From positions 1,851,501-1,915,500 of the forward strand of contig NZ_CP121110.1 in NCBI RefSeq assembly GCF_029625315.1: 64,000 nucleotides of DNA. The letters are read 5' to 3'. The notes beneath the pieces were generated by a model. It was not told where the DNA came from. It worked only from the letters and a program-made list of their open reading frames with translations, and did no database searches. This DNA comes from Flavobacterium ginsengisoli (GTDB lineage Bacteria; Bacteroidota; Bacteroidia; Flavobacteriales; Flavobacteriaceae). Positions 50,483 to 60,271 of this stretch are shown here, piece by piece. The translations under genes were made by a program, and so were the position numbers. Numbering within the stretch: the first letter of the stretch is position 1; the number at the start of each line of letters is the position of its first letter.

Positions 50483-52219
50483 ATGAGTAAAATAGTTGCC
50501 GAACAATTAGTCGACATGTTGGTAGAAGCCGGAGTAAAACGCGTTTATGCAGTTACCGGAGACAGTTTAAATCATTTTAATGATGCCATACGCAGAAATG
50601 GAAAAATAAAGTGGATTCATGTACGCCATGAAGAAGTTGGAGCGTATGCCGCTGCCGCTGAAGCCGAACTCGACGGATTTGCTGTTTGCGCCGGAAGCTG
50701 TGGTCCAGGACATGTTCATCTAATTAATGGCTTGTACGATGCACATCGTTCTCACGTGCCTTTGCTTGCCATTGCTTCTACAATTAATACTGGCGAAATG
50801 GGTATGGATTATTTTCAGGAAACCAATACTATCAAACTTTTTGATGATTGCGGCTATTACAATCAAATGATTATGACAGCTGAGCAAGCGCCTCGCATTA
50901 TTCAAACTGCTATACAACATGCTTTAGGAAAAAAAGGTGTTGCAGTTATTGGTTTACCAGGTGATGTTTCTCAATTAAAAGCCGTAGAAAGCAACATCTC
51001 AACTCAGTTTTTTCATTGCAATCCTATAATCCGACCTTCTGATACTGAATTACAGCAATTGGCAAAAGCCATTAACGAAAGCACAAAAATAACTTTATTC
51101 TGCGGTATTGGAGCCGAAAAAGCTCATGATCAAGTCGTACAATTATCACAGCATATTAAAGCTCCCGTAGGATATTCTTTCCGCGGAAAAATGAGCATTC
51201 AACCCAACAACCCAAACGAAATAGGGATGACAGGTTTATTAGGGCTTCCGTCTGCTTACCATAGCATGCACGAATCCCATTTGGTTTTATTGTTAGGAAC
51301 AGATTTTCCTTATGATAAATTCATGCCTTCTGATAATAAAATTATTCAAATTGATACAAGTTCTGAGCGTTTAGGCCGAAGAGCCAACCTTTATATGGGA
51401 TTATGCGGCGACGTTGCCGATACTATAGAAGCTTTACTTCCGCTCCTAGAAACCAAAACCGATGATAGTTTTTTAAACGCTCAATTAAAATTCTACAACA
51501 CTGTAAAAGAAAACATGAATACTTATGTCAATGATAATGGCGGAGAAGACACAATTCAACCTGAATATGTAGCGCACATTATTGACAAATTAGCTTCTAA
51601 AGATGCGATTTTTACTGTTGATACTGGAATGTCGTGTGTTTGGGGTGCTCGTTTTATTAAAGGAACTGGCGAACGAAAAATGCTAGGTTCTTTTAATCAT
51701 GGATCAATGGCTAATGCAATGCCAATGGCAATTGGCGCAGCTCTTGCTCATCCCGAAAAACAAGTTATTGCTATGTGTGGTGACGGAGGTTTATCAATGC
51801 TACTGGGCGATTTGGCTACGATACATCAATACGATATTCCTGTTAAAATTATTGTATTCAATAATCGCGCTTTAGGAATGGTCAAACTAGAAATGGAAGT
51901 TAATGGTCTACCTGATAACGAAACCAATATGGTTAATCCAGATTTTGGTTTAATTGCTCAAGCAATGGGTTTTCAGGGCATAAATGTTCATAAACCCGAA
52001 GAAGTTGAGGCAGCAATTCAAAATGCTTTTACCCATAATGGCCCTGTATTATTGAATGTATTTACAAATCCGAATGCTTTGGCAATGCCTCCAAAAATAG
52101 AATGGGAACAAGTTGTAGGTATGGCAAAATCAATGACAAAATTAATGCTTGGAGGGAAAATGGAAGAAGTTTTTGATACCATAAAATCTAATTACAAGCA
52201 CCTTAAAGAAGGTTTGTAA
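50483..52219 (+). CDS. TPP-dependent pyruvate oxidase / pyruvate:quinone dehydrogenase-like enzyme
   Basis: The 578-residue enzyme belongs to the acetolactate synthase/POX family. The N-terminal catalytic Glu lies in HVRHEEVGAYAAAAEAE (about residue 50), and the central domain has GIGAEKAHDQ. The C-terminal TPP motif runs from MCGDGGLSMLLGDLATI to FNNRALGMVKLE. PoxB-type enzymes decarboxylate pyruvate to acetate and pass electrons to quinone or oxygen. The C-terminal membrane-binding peptide of E. coli PoxB is not obvious here, and xylulose- or other keto-acid enzymes cannot be excluded. It lies 29 bases before an MFS transporter, probably one operon. Confidence 0.85.
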   Translation: MSKIVAEQLVDMLVEAGVKRVYAVTGDSLNHFNDAIRRNGKIKWIHVRHEEVGAYAAAAEAELDGFAVCAGSCGPGHVHLINGLYDAHRSHVPLLAIASTINTGEMGMDYFQETNTIKLFDDCGYYNQMIMTAEQAPRIIQTAIQHALGKKGVAVIGLPGDVSQLKAVESNISTQFFHCNPIIRPSDTELQQLAKAINESTKITLFCGIGAEKAHDQVVQLSQHIKAPVGYSFRGKMSIQPNNPNEIGMTGLLGLPSAYHSMHESHLVLLLGTDFPYDKFMPSDNKIIQIDTSSERLGRRANLYMGLCGDVADTIEALLPLLETKTDDSFLNAQLKFYNTVKENMNTYVNDNGGEDTIQPEYVAHIIDKLASKDAIFTVDTGMSCVWGARFIKGTGERKMLGSFNHGSMANAMPMAIGAALAHPEKQVIAMCGDGGLSMLLGDLATIHQYDIPVKIIVFNNRALGMVKLEMEVNGLPDNETNMVNPDFGLIAQAMGFQGINVHKPEEVEAAIQNAFTHNGPVLLNVFTNPNALAMPPKIEWEQVVGMAKSMTKLMLGGKMEEVFDTIKSNYKHLKEGL

Positions 52220-52248
52220 AATTGTACTAATTTAAAAAGAGGCATCTT

Positions 52249-53511
52249 ATGGATACAAACAGTACAAAATCGTACACCAAATATTATGTCATTGCTTGGG
52301 TATTTGGTCTTATTTTTTATTTTTTAGATTATGTAATACGTTCTGCTCCAGCAGTAATGCTTCCAGAACTTTCGCAGACTTTCTCGGTAAATGAAATTAG
52401 ATTAGTTACCATTATTGGTACGTATTATTACACGTATTCTACCTGCAGTTTAATTGCCGGAATCGCACTCGATAGATTTGGAGCCAAATATTCTCTCTTT
52501 GCAGGAGCTTTCATTTTAGGAATTGGCTGTTTATTATTTATGATTTCGAGTCAGTTTTCGGGTGTTGCTGGCCGATTGCTTCAAGGTGCCGGATGTGCTT
52601 TTGCTTTTCCGGGCTGTGTATATCTTGCCAGTAAAGGATTTTCGGCAAAATCGTTGGCAACAGCAATTGGATTTACACAATGTCTCGGAATGCTCGGAGG
52701 TTCTGCTGGGCAATTTGTGGTTGGGCCTTGGATAGAAGAAGGAATGCACATAGACATTTTCTGGCTTTCAATCGGAATTTTTACCATAATTGTTGCTTTC
52801 GGCCTTTGGTTTATAACTCCAGCCGATATAACAGAGAAAAAAACAGAAAGTGTAGTAAAAAAACAAGGTATTTTAGAACCTTACAAAATCGTTTTTAGCA
52901 ATCCGCAATCTTGGTTCTGCGGCATAATATCGGGATTATTATTTGCTCCAACTACAATATTTGCAATGACTTGGGCTGTAGATTTTTTTCAGAAAGATCG
53001 TGCTTTAGATTTTCATACCGCAACCATATCAAGTGCAATGGTAGCTTTTGGCTGGGTATTTGGATGTCCGCTCTTAGGATATATTACAGACAAGCTAAAA
53101 AGGCGAAAACCAGTTTTAGTAGCTGGCGCCTTATTGATGATTATAACCTTAATCCAGTTACTGTATTTTCCAGATATTCTGACCACTAAATACAGTATGT
53201 TCTTATTGGGTGTAGCTTCTGGAGCAGCCATGATTCCTTATTCAATAATAAAAGAAGCAAATCCAGATAATGTAAAAGGAAGTGCCACAGGAGCCATTAA
53301 TTTTATAACTTTTGGCGTAACAACACTTTTAAGCCCATTATTTAGTCGCCTATTTGGTCAAACTTTAAATAATACTCTCAATAAAGCGCTACATTTTCAG
53401 CAAGCTGGTTTGTTTTGGATTATTGGCATTACGATAGCTATTTTGATAAGTTTTCTTTTGAAAGAAACAGGTGAAGGAAAACACGCAAATTCTACTAAGG
53501 TAGTTATCTAA
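52249..53511 (+). CDS. MFS transporter
   Basis: The 420-residue membrane protein has about 12 helices and an MFS layout. Its N-terminal segment is IAWVFGLIFYFLDYVIRSAP and the loop 2-3 motif is ALDRFGAKYSLF. The middle loop is Lys-rich and the C-terminal half repeats the fold (LLGYITDKLKRRKPVL). It resembles anion:cation-symporter-type MFS proteins. The substrate is not readable. Its pairing with the pyruvate-oxidase-like gene suggests uptake or efflux of an organic acid (inference). Confidence 0.85.
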   Translation: MDTNSTKSYTKYYVIAWVFGLIFYFLDYVIRSAPAVMLPELSQTFSVNEIRLVTIIGTYYYTYSTCSLIAGIALDRFGAKYSLFAGAFILGIGCLLFMISSQFSGVAGRLLQGAGCAFAFPGCVYLASKGFSAKSLATAIGFTQCLGMLGGSAGQFVVGPWIEEGMHIDIFWLSIGIFTIIVAFGLWFITPADITEKKTESVVKKQGILEPYKIVFSNPQSWFCGIISGLLFAPTTIFAMTWAVDFFQKDRALDFHTATISSAMVAFGWVFGCPLLGYITDKLKRRKPVLVAGALLMIITLIQLLYFPDILTTKYSMFLLGVASGAAMIPYSIIKEANPDNVKGSATGAINFITFGVTTLLSPLFSRLFGQTLNNTLNKALHFQQAGLFWIIGITIAILISFLLKETGEGKHANSTKVVI

Positions 53512-53513
53512 AA

Positions 53514-53553
53514 AAAAATAAGATAAGATCAAAAATGGTCTTATCTTATTTTT
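53514..53553. terminator. Bidirectional terminator
   Basis: A perfect 15-base stem (53514-53528 with 53539-53553, core AATAAGATAAGA) has an A run on one side and a T run on the other. It serves the convergent MFS gene and the minus-strand gene at 53566. Confidence 0.75.
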
Positions 53554-53565
53554 TTATATTCTTTT

Positions 53566-54282
53566 TTATTCCTCTTTTGTAACAACAATCGACGCTTTAA
53601 AACCTGCGGCGAGATTATCCCAATAATCATTTGTTACCAAATTACCCTTATCGTCGTATACTTGTATTTCTGCAGTATTACCTCCTAGCGTACCAATATT
53701 TAGAGCTTCAAAATCTAATTTGTTAAAACCTTGCCCAAGATTAATTTTTACTTGTTGGAAACTAGCATCTAATAAAATTCGGTCTCTTATAACTGCTCCA
53801 TTGCAAGATACCTTCACTAAATCGCCATCAATTGCTCCAAAATCTCGAAACTTCACTATAAAATATTCTGATTTCGTTTTAAAGTCTCCCAACGAAATGT
53901 TTTTCTTTACTAAGACGCCTCTTCCTTCTCTTAAACCAGCATCTTTTAGACTTTTATCCAAATCCTTTTCCATTTTTGCTACATAACGATCGCCAGGATT
54001 AGCAAAATCGGTTTCTGTAGACATGGTAAATTTGCTTTTTTCTTCTCCAATCTGAAATTTTGATTTTGGAGTTATAGTTGTATTTTCAAAAACATTTGGC
54101 GTTTTAATACTTGGTATATCAAGTTCATTTGCCTGCGGATCTTTCACATCAGGAATCGGAGTCTTTTTAGGCTTTGCCGTAAACTTTCCCCCAGGAATTG
54201 CTTTGAATTTAGTATTAAATTCGACTTGGGCAGATACTGACATTGCAGTAAAAAATAATATGAAAAATAAAATGTGCTTCAT
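53566..54282 (-). CDS. Hypothetical secreted protein
   Basis: This 238-residue protein starts with a signal peptide (MKHILFFILFFTAMSVSAQ) at the ATG at 54282; a start at 54342 would put about 20 residues before it. The first third is Pro/Lys-rich (KAIPGGKFTAKPKKTPIPDV). The C-terminal half contains a beta-sandwich-like region with FRDFGAIDGDLVKVSCNGAV and NKLDFEALNIGTLGG. I do not recognise the family. It stands alone between a terminator and the cbpA promoter region. Confidence 0.7.
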   Translation of the reverse strand: MKHILFFILFFTAMSVSAQVEFNTKFKAIPGGKFTAKPKKTPIPDVKDPQANELDIPSIKTPNVFENTTITPKSKFQIGEEKSKFTMSTETDFANPGDRYVAKMEKDLDKSLKDAGLREGRGVLVKKNISLGDFKTKSEYFIVKFRDFGAIDGDLVKVSCNGAVIRDRILLDASFQQVKINLGQGFNKLDFEALNIGTLGGNTAEIQVYDDKGNLVTNDYWDNLAAGFKASIVVTKEE

Positions 54283-54600
54283 TGAAAAAAGTATTATCGA
54301 ATCGGCTTTTATAATTAATATAAACCAAAAGTCTAGCATCACAAAAATAGTATAATTTCGTTAGTTGCTACAACTTTAGGAGTTTTATAACATTAAATTA
54401 AGCTAATTTTTGGAATCAAAAAACCTGCCAAACTGATTTTTTAATTTGTAAAAATAAATTCCGCCTCTCAAATTCCAAATTCTCAAAAACCCTTTTTAAG
54501 AACACTTCTTTTTTCTCTCAAACCAAACTCAGCATTTTGATTATTAACAACTTATTCTTACCTTCAAGTCTTTATTTACCATTTATAAAATAATAACAAA

Positions 54601-55524
54601 ATGGATTATATAGATTATTACAAAGTACTAGATGTTACCAAATCGGCTACAGAGGCAGACATCAAAAAAGCATATAGAAAACTGGCGCGAAAATATCATC
54701 CAGATTTGAATCCGAATGATAAAGAAGCCGAAAAAAAATTCAAAGAAATTAATGAAGCCAACGAAGTTTTAAGCAATCCAGAAAACAGAAAAAAATACGA
54801 TAAGTACGGAAAAGACTGGAAACATGCCGACGAATTTGAAAAAGCAGGTTACGATCCTAATCAGCGACAAAGTAGACAGCAGGGCGGTTATCAATATTCT
54901 GAAGGCGATTTCTCCGGTTTTGGAGGTGGAGACTTTTCTGGAAGTGATTTTTCGGAATTCTTCAATTCTATGTACGGCAGTGGCGGAAGAAGCAGATCAC
55001 AATCTAAATACAGAGGTCAAGATTTTAATGCAGAACTAGAATTAGATCTGGCAGAAGCTTACACAACGCATAAGCGAAACTTGTCTGTAAACGGAAAAAA
55101 CATTCGAATTACAATTCCTGCTGGTGTTGAAAACGGGCAAATAATAAAAATTCCAAACCATGGCGGACCTGGTGTAAATGGCGGTCCAAATGGCGATTTG
55201 TACATCACTTTTGTAATTTCTAACAATTCAGATTTTAAACGTGAAGGAAATAATCTGTATGCTGAAGCGCCGATTGATTTGTATACAGCAGTTTTAGGAG
55301 GAGAAACATACATTAATACTTTTGATGGAAAGGTAAAAATTAAAGTTCCTGCAGAAACACAACCAGGAACAAAAGTAAAACTGAAAGGAAAAGGTTTTCC
55401 CGTTTATAAAAAAGAGAATCAATTTGGCGATTTATACATCACATACACTATAAAAATTCCAACAAAACTGTCGGATAAAGAAAAAGAATTATTTGAAGAA
55501 TTAGCAAAACTAAGAAAGTCATGA
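54601..55524 (+). CDS. cbpA: DnaJ-type co-chaperone CbpA
   Basis: The 307-residue protein has an N-terminal J domain with HPD at residues 33-35. A Gly/Phe/Ser-rich linker follows (about residues 85-140: [20 protein letters not shown]). Then come two C-terminal substrate-binding domains ([20 protein letters not shown] and [20 protein letters not shown]). It lacks the zinc-finger domain of DnaJ, which marks it as CbpA. It stimulates DnaK ATPase activity. The next gene, cbpM, overlaps its stop by four bases, the arrangement known for the CbpA-CbpM pair. Confidence 0.93.
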   Translation: MDYIDYYKVLDVTKSATEADIKKAYRKLARKYHPDLNPNDKEAEKKFKEINEANEVLSNPENRKKYDKYGKDWKHADEFEKAGYDPNQRQSRQQGGYQYSEGDFSGFGGGDFSGSDFSEFFNSMYGSGGRSRSQSKYRGQDFNAELELDLAEAYTTHKRNLSVNGKNIRITIPAGVENGQIIKIPNHGGPGVNGGPNGDLYITFVISNNSDFKREGNNLYAEAPIDLYTAVLGGETYINTFDGKVKIKVPAETQPGTKVKLKGKGFPVYKKENQFGDLYITYTIKIPTKLSDKEKELFEELAKLRKS

Positions 55525-55826
55525 AAAATAAAAACTTAATCCAGATCAAACAGTTTTGTATTTATCACGAAATTGAAAATACGTTTATAACCGAACTTCA
55601 TAATTACGGACTCATTCATATTATTACCCAAGAAAACGATGAATTTTTGGAACCTGAGCAGCTTCCAACAGTAGAAAAAATGATTCGAATGCATTATGAT
55701 CTCAAAATTAATCTAGAAGGAATTGATGCCATTGCCAACCTTCTGAATAAAATTGAAACCTTACAGCAAAATTTAAAAACGGTCCAAAATAAGCTTCGCC
55801 TTTACGAAGAAAAGCAAACCGAATAA
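55521..55826 (+). CDS. cbpM: Chaperone modulator CbpM
   Basis: The 101-residue protein follows cbpA with an ATGA overlap. The N-terminal part resembles a MerR-like winged helix ([20 protein letters not shown]). The C-terminus is a coiled coil ([23 protein letters not shown]). CbpM binds the J domain of CbpA and blocks its action on DnaK. The overlap supports this pairing more than the sequence alone. Confidence 0.85.
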   Translation: MKNKNLIQIKQFCIYHEIENTFITELHNYGLIHIITQENDEFLEPEQLPTVEKMIRMHYDLKINLEGIDAIANLLNKIETLQQNLKTVQNKLRLYEEKQTE

Positions 55827-55840
55827 CGATTAAATATCAC

Positions 55841-55879
55841 AAAAAAGCTTGATTTCTGAATTGATTTCAAGCTTTTTTT
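55841..55879 (+). terminator. Terminator after cbpM
   Basis: AAAAAAGCTTG (55841-55851) pairs with CAAGCTTTTTT (55868-55878) and ends in a T run. Confidence 0.7.
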
Positions 55880-55978
55880 AATAGCTGTAAAAAGCATAAT
55901 TCCTAAATTGCAAGCAACTTTAATTAACCTGAATTTGCTTTTAAAACCATACAGACAAATTCGCAAAAATTATAAAAA

Positions 55979-56359
55979 ATGAAAAGAGAAAACATCTTAA
56001 CTGGATCTCCGTGGGAAGACAAAATGGGATATTGCCGAGCAGTAAGAATTGGCAACATCATTGAAGTTTCTGGAACTGTAGCCATTGTTGACGGCGAAAA
56101 AGTAAAAGCTGATGACGCTTATGCTCAAACCTATAATATTTTAGAGCGAGTTGAAAAAGTTTTAGAAGATTTAAATGTAGGAATGAAAGATGTTATCAGA
56201 ACTAGAATTTTCACTACAAATGTTTCTACTTTCGAAGAAGTGGCGAGAGCACATTCTGCTTTCTTTAAAGATATAAAACCAACAACAGGATTTTATGAAA
56301 TAAGTAAACTGGTTGCTCCAGAATATTTGGTTGAAATAGAATTTACTGCTGTAGTATAA
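55979..56359 (+). CDS. RidA/YjgF-family enamine/imine deaminase
   Basis: The 126-residue cytoplasmic protein fits the RidA family. It hydrolyses reactive enamines and imines such as 2-aminoacrylate. The segments SGSPWEDKMGYCRAVRIG-like start, GTVAIVDGEKV, VIRTRIFTTNVSTFEEVARA and LVEIEFTAVV match the family core, with the Arg of TRIF in the active-site position. Family members vary in activity, so the exact substrate is open. It stands alone between a terminator and an inverted repeat. Confidence 0.85.
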   Translation: MKRENILTGSPWEDKMGYCRAVRIGNIIEVSGTVAIVDGEKVKADDAYAQTYNILERVEKVLEDLNVGMKDVIRTRIFTTNVSTFEEVARAHSAFFKDIKPTTGFYEISKLVAPEYLVEIEFTAVV

Positions 56360-56371
56360 TATTTTTTTTTA

Positions 56372-56483
56372 GCCACGAATTTCACTAATTATTTTTCCTA
56401 TGCCACTCCCGATAGCTATCGGGATAATGGATTTAAAATGATTTTTTTCCTTTTAATTCGTGAAAATTGGCGAAATTCGTGGC
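56372..56483. repeat. 'GCCACGAATTTC' inverted repeat with inner palindrome
   Basis: GCCACGAATTTC (56372-56383) and GAAATTCGTGGC (56472-56483) are perfect inverted repeats. Between them lies the perfect palindrome TCCCGATAGCTATCGGGA (56407-56424). Both are common intergenic elements in flavobacteria (family knowledge). It sits 20 bases before the ClC start and may have been inserted between the RidA gene and the channel gene. Confidence 0.65.
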
Positions 56484-56502
56484 AAACTTTTAGAATTCAT
56501 TA

Positions 56503-57758
56503 ATGACTTCCTTAAATCTAAAACAATTCCTGCTTTCTCTTCCAAAATGGATTCTTATCTGTGCTTTAATCGGAATACTTTCCGGATCGGCTTCAGCATT
56601 TTTCTTAGTTTCTTTAGAATGGGTTACGCAGTTTCGAATTCAGCATGACTGGATTGTATGGCTTTTGCCTTTCGGCGGATTTCTGGTTGGATTGAGTTAC
56701 TATTATTGGGGAGAATCTGTTGCAAAAGGAAATAATCTTTTATTGGAAGAATACGAAAATCCTAAAAAAGTCATTCCGTTTAAAATGGCTCCTCTAGTAC
56801 TTTTAGGAACCTTGCTCACTCATTTATTTGGAGGATCTGCAGGACGAGAAGGAACCGCAGTGCAAATGGGAGGCGCAATTGCAGATCAGTTTACAAAATT
56901 TTTTAAACTAGACAATTCAGAACGTAAAATTTTAATCATTCTAGGAATCAGCGCGGGTTTTGCTTCTGTTTTCGGAACTCCTTTGGCTGGTGCAATTTTC
57001 GCTTTAGAGGTTTTATATTTCAGTAAAATCAATTTCAAAAGTATTCTACTCTCTTTCCTTGTTGCATACGCAGCTTATTTCACAGTAGAATTTTGGGAAA
57101 TAAAACATACTCATTATAGCATTCCAACAATTCCAGAACTTAGTTTAAATAACGTTTTATATACAATAATCGTTGGAGTTTTATCTGGATTTGTTGCTTT
57201 ATTATTTTCGAGAAGCACCCATTTTTGGGGTTCGCTTTTTCAAAAAACATAAAATATCCACCGCTTCGTCCCGTAATTGGCGGAGTTGTTTTGGCTATTG
57301 CAATTGCAGGCTTAGGATTTACCAAATTCTCTGGATTGGGAGTTCCTGTAATTGTCGATTCATTTTCAAATCCAAATCAATGGTATGATTTTCTGCTTAA
57401 AATTTTATTTACTGGATTTACTTTAGGAGCAGGATTTAAAGGTGGCGAAGTAACGCCATTATTCTTTGTTGGAGCTACTTTAGGAAGTGCTTTATCAACT
57501 GTAATTCCGATGCCAATTGCTCTTTTAGCAGGACTAGGATTTGTTGCTGTTTTCTCTGGCGCAACCCACACTCCTATCGCCTGCACAATTATGGGAATGG
57601 AATTATTCGGAATTGCTCCTGGAATTTTCATTGCAATTGCCTGTACAATTGCGTATTTTTCTTCTGGTTCTGTCGGAATCTACAAATCGCAAATTGTAAA
57701 AGGCGCGAAATATAAACTGTATCAAAAGTTTCAGAAAAAAGAACTTGAGAATCTTTGA
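56503..57758 (+). CDS. ClC-family chloride channel/transporter, frameshifted in a homopolymer
   Basis: The corrected length is 418 residues. ClC features are visible: GGSAGREGTAVQMGGAIAD carries the gating Glu region, GISAGFASVFGTPLAGAIFALE follows, and GGEVTPLFFVGATLGSAL is the later selectivity segment. Such proteins move chloride or fluoride, some as proton exchangers. The frame breaks in the T5/A6 runs at 57236-57247. One extra T or A gives GSLFSKNIKYPPLRP (or LFQKNIK) and joins 56503-57252 with 57225-57758. No CBS domain follows, which fits a short ClC. Confidence 0.88.
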
Positions 57759-57809
57759 ATAATAAAATAAAAAAAGAGACGAAGTACCAAACATTCTCAA
57801 GAGAAACAA

Positions 57810-57840
57810 AAATCCCTAGATTATTTCTAGGGATTTCTAT
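57810..57840. terminator. Terminator after the ClC gene
   Basis: A perfect 11-base stem, AAATCCCTAGA (57810-57820) with TCTAGGGATTT (57826-57836), has a TTATT loop. Confidence 0.65.
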
Positions 57841-57984
57841 CTGTTATTAATTATTTATTTGACTTTTTTATAAATTTTATATAATAAATAAGATAATACT
57901 ATCAAAAACCAATACAAAAAAAATTGCTAATCCATTAACCAAGTAATCATAATCTTCGATAAGTAAATTTATAGATGGAAATTT

Positions 57985-58179
57985 TCAATTTCTTCGTTTT
58001 AAGAAATTCAAGATTAAAAAAACTAAACTGCCTATTAGCAATACAAGTAATGGAATATAAAAATAACTCACAATGAAATATGTATCTGAAATGCAAAAAA
58101 TGAAACTATATTCTACGAAGTAGAAGAAGATCAACAACAAGACACAAACCGCAAAAAACATTAAAAATTTATTTTTCAT
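57985..58179 (-). CDS. Small hypothetical membrane protein
   Basis: This 64-residue protein is almost entirely two hydrophobic segments (FLMFFAVCVLLLIFFYFV and PLLVLLIGSLVFLILNFL), with a Lys/Arg-rich C-terminus. No family is recognised. Its start overlaps the end of the next upstream gene by 11 bases, which supports it as a real, co-translated gene. Confidence 0.55.
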   Translation of the reverse strand: MKNKFLMFFAVCVLLLIFFYFVEYSFIFCISDTYFIVSYFYIPLLVLLIGSLVFLILNFLKRRN

Positions 58180-58762
58180 TTTCTCGCATTATTAAATTAT
58201 TAAAAAAAGCGTTAAACATATTGAAATAGCCAAAGTCTGCTTCTTGAAAACTTATATCTTCCATAACATAGTTAAGCATTTTATCAGGAAATTTATTGTA
58301 ATATAATTTTTCTTCAACAATGTTTTCAAGTTTTAAGATAATTTCTTTTAGCTTTCTTTGCTCAAAATTAGTCGCCTCTAACTCAGCTATTCTATCTTTA
58401 GAAAAAACCAGCTCAATAATATTCTTTTGACATTTAATAATATAATAAGGAGCTAAGACACTAATCAGTAGTGATACTGTATATAACTCTCCATCTTCTA
58501 TAATACCAAAATTAAAAGTCAGGCATTTATCGCCGAATTCGAATAATGTATGGTCTTGAAAATTTTTCAATGTATAATCATCTTCAAATTGTTCAAGGAT
58601 ATTTTTTGAACAAACTTCTTTGAAATCTGACTCAAAAGTTTTTAAAGTCTGATTCAATCTACGATACTGATCACTTACAAAATACTTTTCTTGTTCCCTT
58701 TCAAATGAGATATTTCTAGGATAAAAAATGTAAATTAAATTTTTTAAAACTTTTTCAATCAT
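58169..58762 (-). CDS. Hypothetical protein
   Basis: This 197-residue cytoplasmic-looking protein is charged and helical in places (KEIILKLENIVEEKLYYNKF). It has one central hydrophobic stretch (LYTVSLLISVLAPYYIIK). I do not recognise it. It lies ten bases downstream of the lipoprotein gene at 58773 and overlaps the small membrane protein downstream, forming a three-gene unit. GTCTGC near 58234 encodes Ala-Asp in frame and is natural. Confidence 0.62.
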   Translation of the reverse strand: MIEKVLKNLIYIFYPRNISFEREQEKYFVSDQYRRLNQTLKTFESDFKEVCSKNILEQFEDDYTLKNFQDHTLFEFGDKCLTFNFGIIEDGELYTVSLLISVLAPYYIIKCQKNIIELVFSKDRIAELEATNFEQRKLKEIILKLENIVEEKLYYNKFPDKMLNYVMEDISFQEADFGYFNMFNAFFNNLIMRENEK

Positions 58763-58772
58763 AATATATTTT

Positions 58773-60017
58773 TTATTGACAATTATCTGGCAACATAAAA
58801 GTTGTCTCGTAATCAGTTATCGGTAATTTTTCTGATGCAGTCCAATTTACCCTCCCTCCTGATGTAATCAAAGGATAATTATATATTAATCTTTCTTTAA
58901 AATATTGCTCAACAACCATTGGAGACACTTTTACTCTACCGTACATTTGAACCACTTCTCTTATCGTGATTTGAAGAGCTTTTGCTGATAATTCTGCGAC
59001 TAATCCTTGACTGATATTTGCTCCTCCTACCAAATGATTTGTTGGCATTCCAAAAGATATTGCCTGAGTAAACTTAGCGGAATGTATAAAATGGATACCT
59101 TTATCACTAAGCAATATTATCTTAAAACTAACATTTTTCACCAACGCTACTTGCCAAAGTGATGTTGTTTTTTTAAAATTAAAACTTTGACAACTAGGTG
59201 GTGCAATTTCCACACTGGCTGTATCACTATTTCCATTAGAACCACCGCCTGTAGGAGTATTCGGATTGCCATTTGAGCCTCCATCACCAAATGCCCCCGC
59301 AATGGTAAAATCTCTCGGAGCAGGGGCGGGAGATTTTTGTGTAACAATGACATTATTTAATGGAATTGCGGCGGTTCCGCCTTTCTGCAGTGTGTCGTCA
59401 CGCTCTGAACCATAATTAGAACTGTCGTCAAACATTTCTATCATCTTAGCTGTTGCGACATTTTCATCAAGAAACGTCATAACAGCTGTTACATCTGCAA
59501 TAACAAGACCATCTTTTAATCTAGCTCCTTTTAGAAAGCCATCTTTTAGATCCCAATTAATGATATAACCGCTAAACAAAGATAAATCACCAAACCCTAG
59601 TTTTTTCTGTTCATCAGTAATTTTCTCTTTTGACTCCGGAAAAATCTCCTGTAATATCGCTTGATACTTTGAATCAGATTCACGCAAATATAACATTTTC
59701 TGCCCTTTGTACTCAGAGGCTTCTGGATTGTCTTTAACTGGCACAGCAATTCCCGTAGAACTATCTTCCAATTTAGTCACTTTTGCATTTTCCCAATAAT
59801 AATCAAGATTTTCAAAAGCTTTACTAAATTCTCCTTCCTCAGATTTGCCAGTTGCTGAATCTGATTTATAGCTTTCAAACCATTCTTTAGCCTGAGTTAT
59901 TTTAGGGTCTTCCCTTACTAATTGCCCATTGCCAATTTCTTCATTAGCACAATTAGTCGTTAACATAGAAGTGCCTAAAACTAAAAAAACAATTAGCATC
60001 TTTTTCATTCTTTTCAT
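58773..60017 (-). CDS. Hypothetical lipoprotein with Gly/Asn-rich linker
   Basis: This 414-residue protein has a lipobox near residue 23 (LTTNC). The likely start is the first or second Met (MKRMKKMLIVF). An N-terminal acidic region of about 230 residues is followed by a Gly/Asn/Ser-rich linker (GDGGSNGNPNTPTGGGSNGN). A C-terminal domain of about 140 residues contains GVNIS-type turns and ends in PDNC. Cys residues in the C-terminal domain could form a disulfide. No family is recognised. It is the first gene of the 57985-60017 unit. Confidence 0.65.
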   Translation of the reverse strand: MKRMKKMLIVFLVLGTSMLTTNCANEEIGNGQLVREDPKITQAKEWFESYKSDSATGKSEEGEFSKAFENLDYYWENAKVTKLEDSSTGIAVPVKDNPEASEYKGQKMLYLRESDSKYQAILQEIFPESKEKITDEQKKLGFGDLSLFSGYIINWDLKDGFLKGARLKDGLVIADVTAVMTFLDENVATAKMIEMFDDSSNYGSERDDTLQKGGTAAIPLNNVIVTQKSPAPAPRDFTIAGAFGDGGSNGNPNTPTGGGSNGNSDTASVEIAPPSCQSFNFKKTTSLWQVALVKNVSFKIILLSDKGIHFIHSAKFTQAISFGMPTNHLVGGANISQGLVAELSAKALQITIREVVQMYGRVKVSPMVVEQYFKERLIYNYPLITSGGRVNWTASEKLPITDYETTFMLPDNCQ

Positions 60018-60271
60018 AATAAAATAATTTTCTGGTTAATATTTTGTTAAATTAACCTTTGATTATTTTATTGAAGGGATAAAAAAGTCATTTTAGTATC
60101 AAAATAAGACACTTTTTCAAGAAGATAAACTATAAAGATTTATTACCTTTTGATATAGGAAACTTGAAAGAATCTTAAAAATGAGAATTAAATTAAGACC
60201 GAATATTTTCAACCAAGACTGAACACTAAATTATTTTCAGCATTACATTAAAAAATGTAAATTCGCACACT

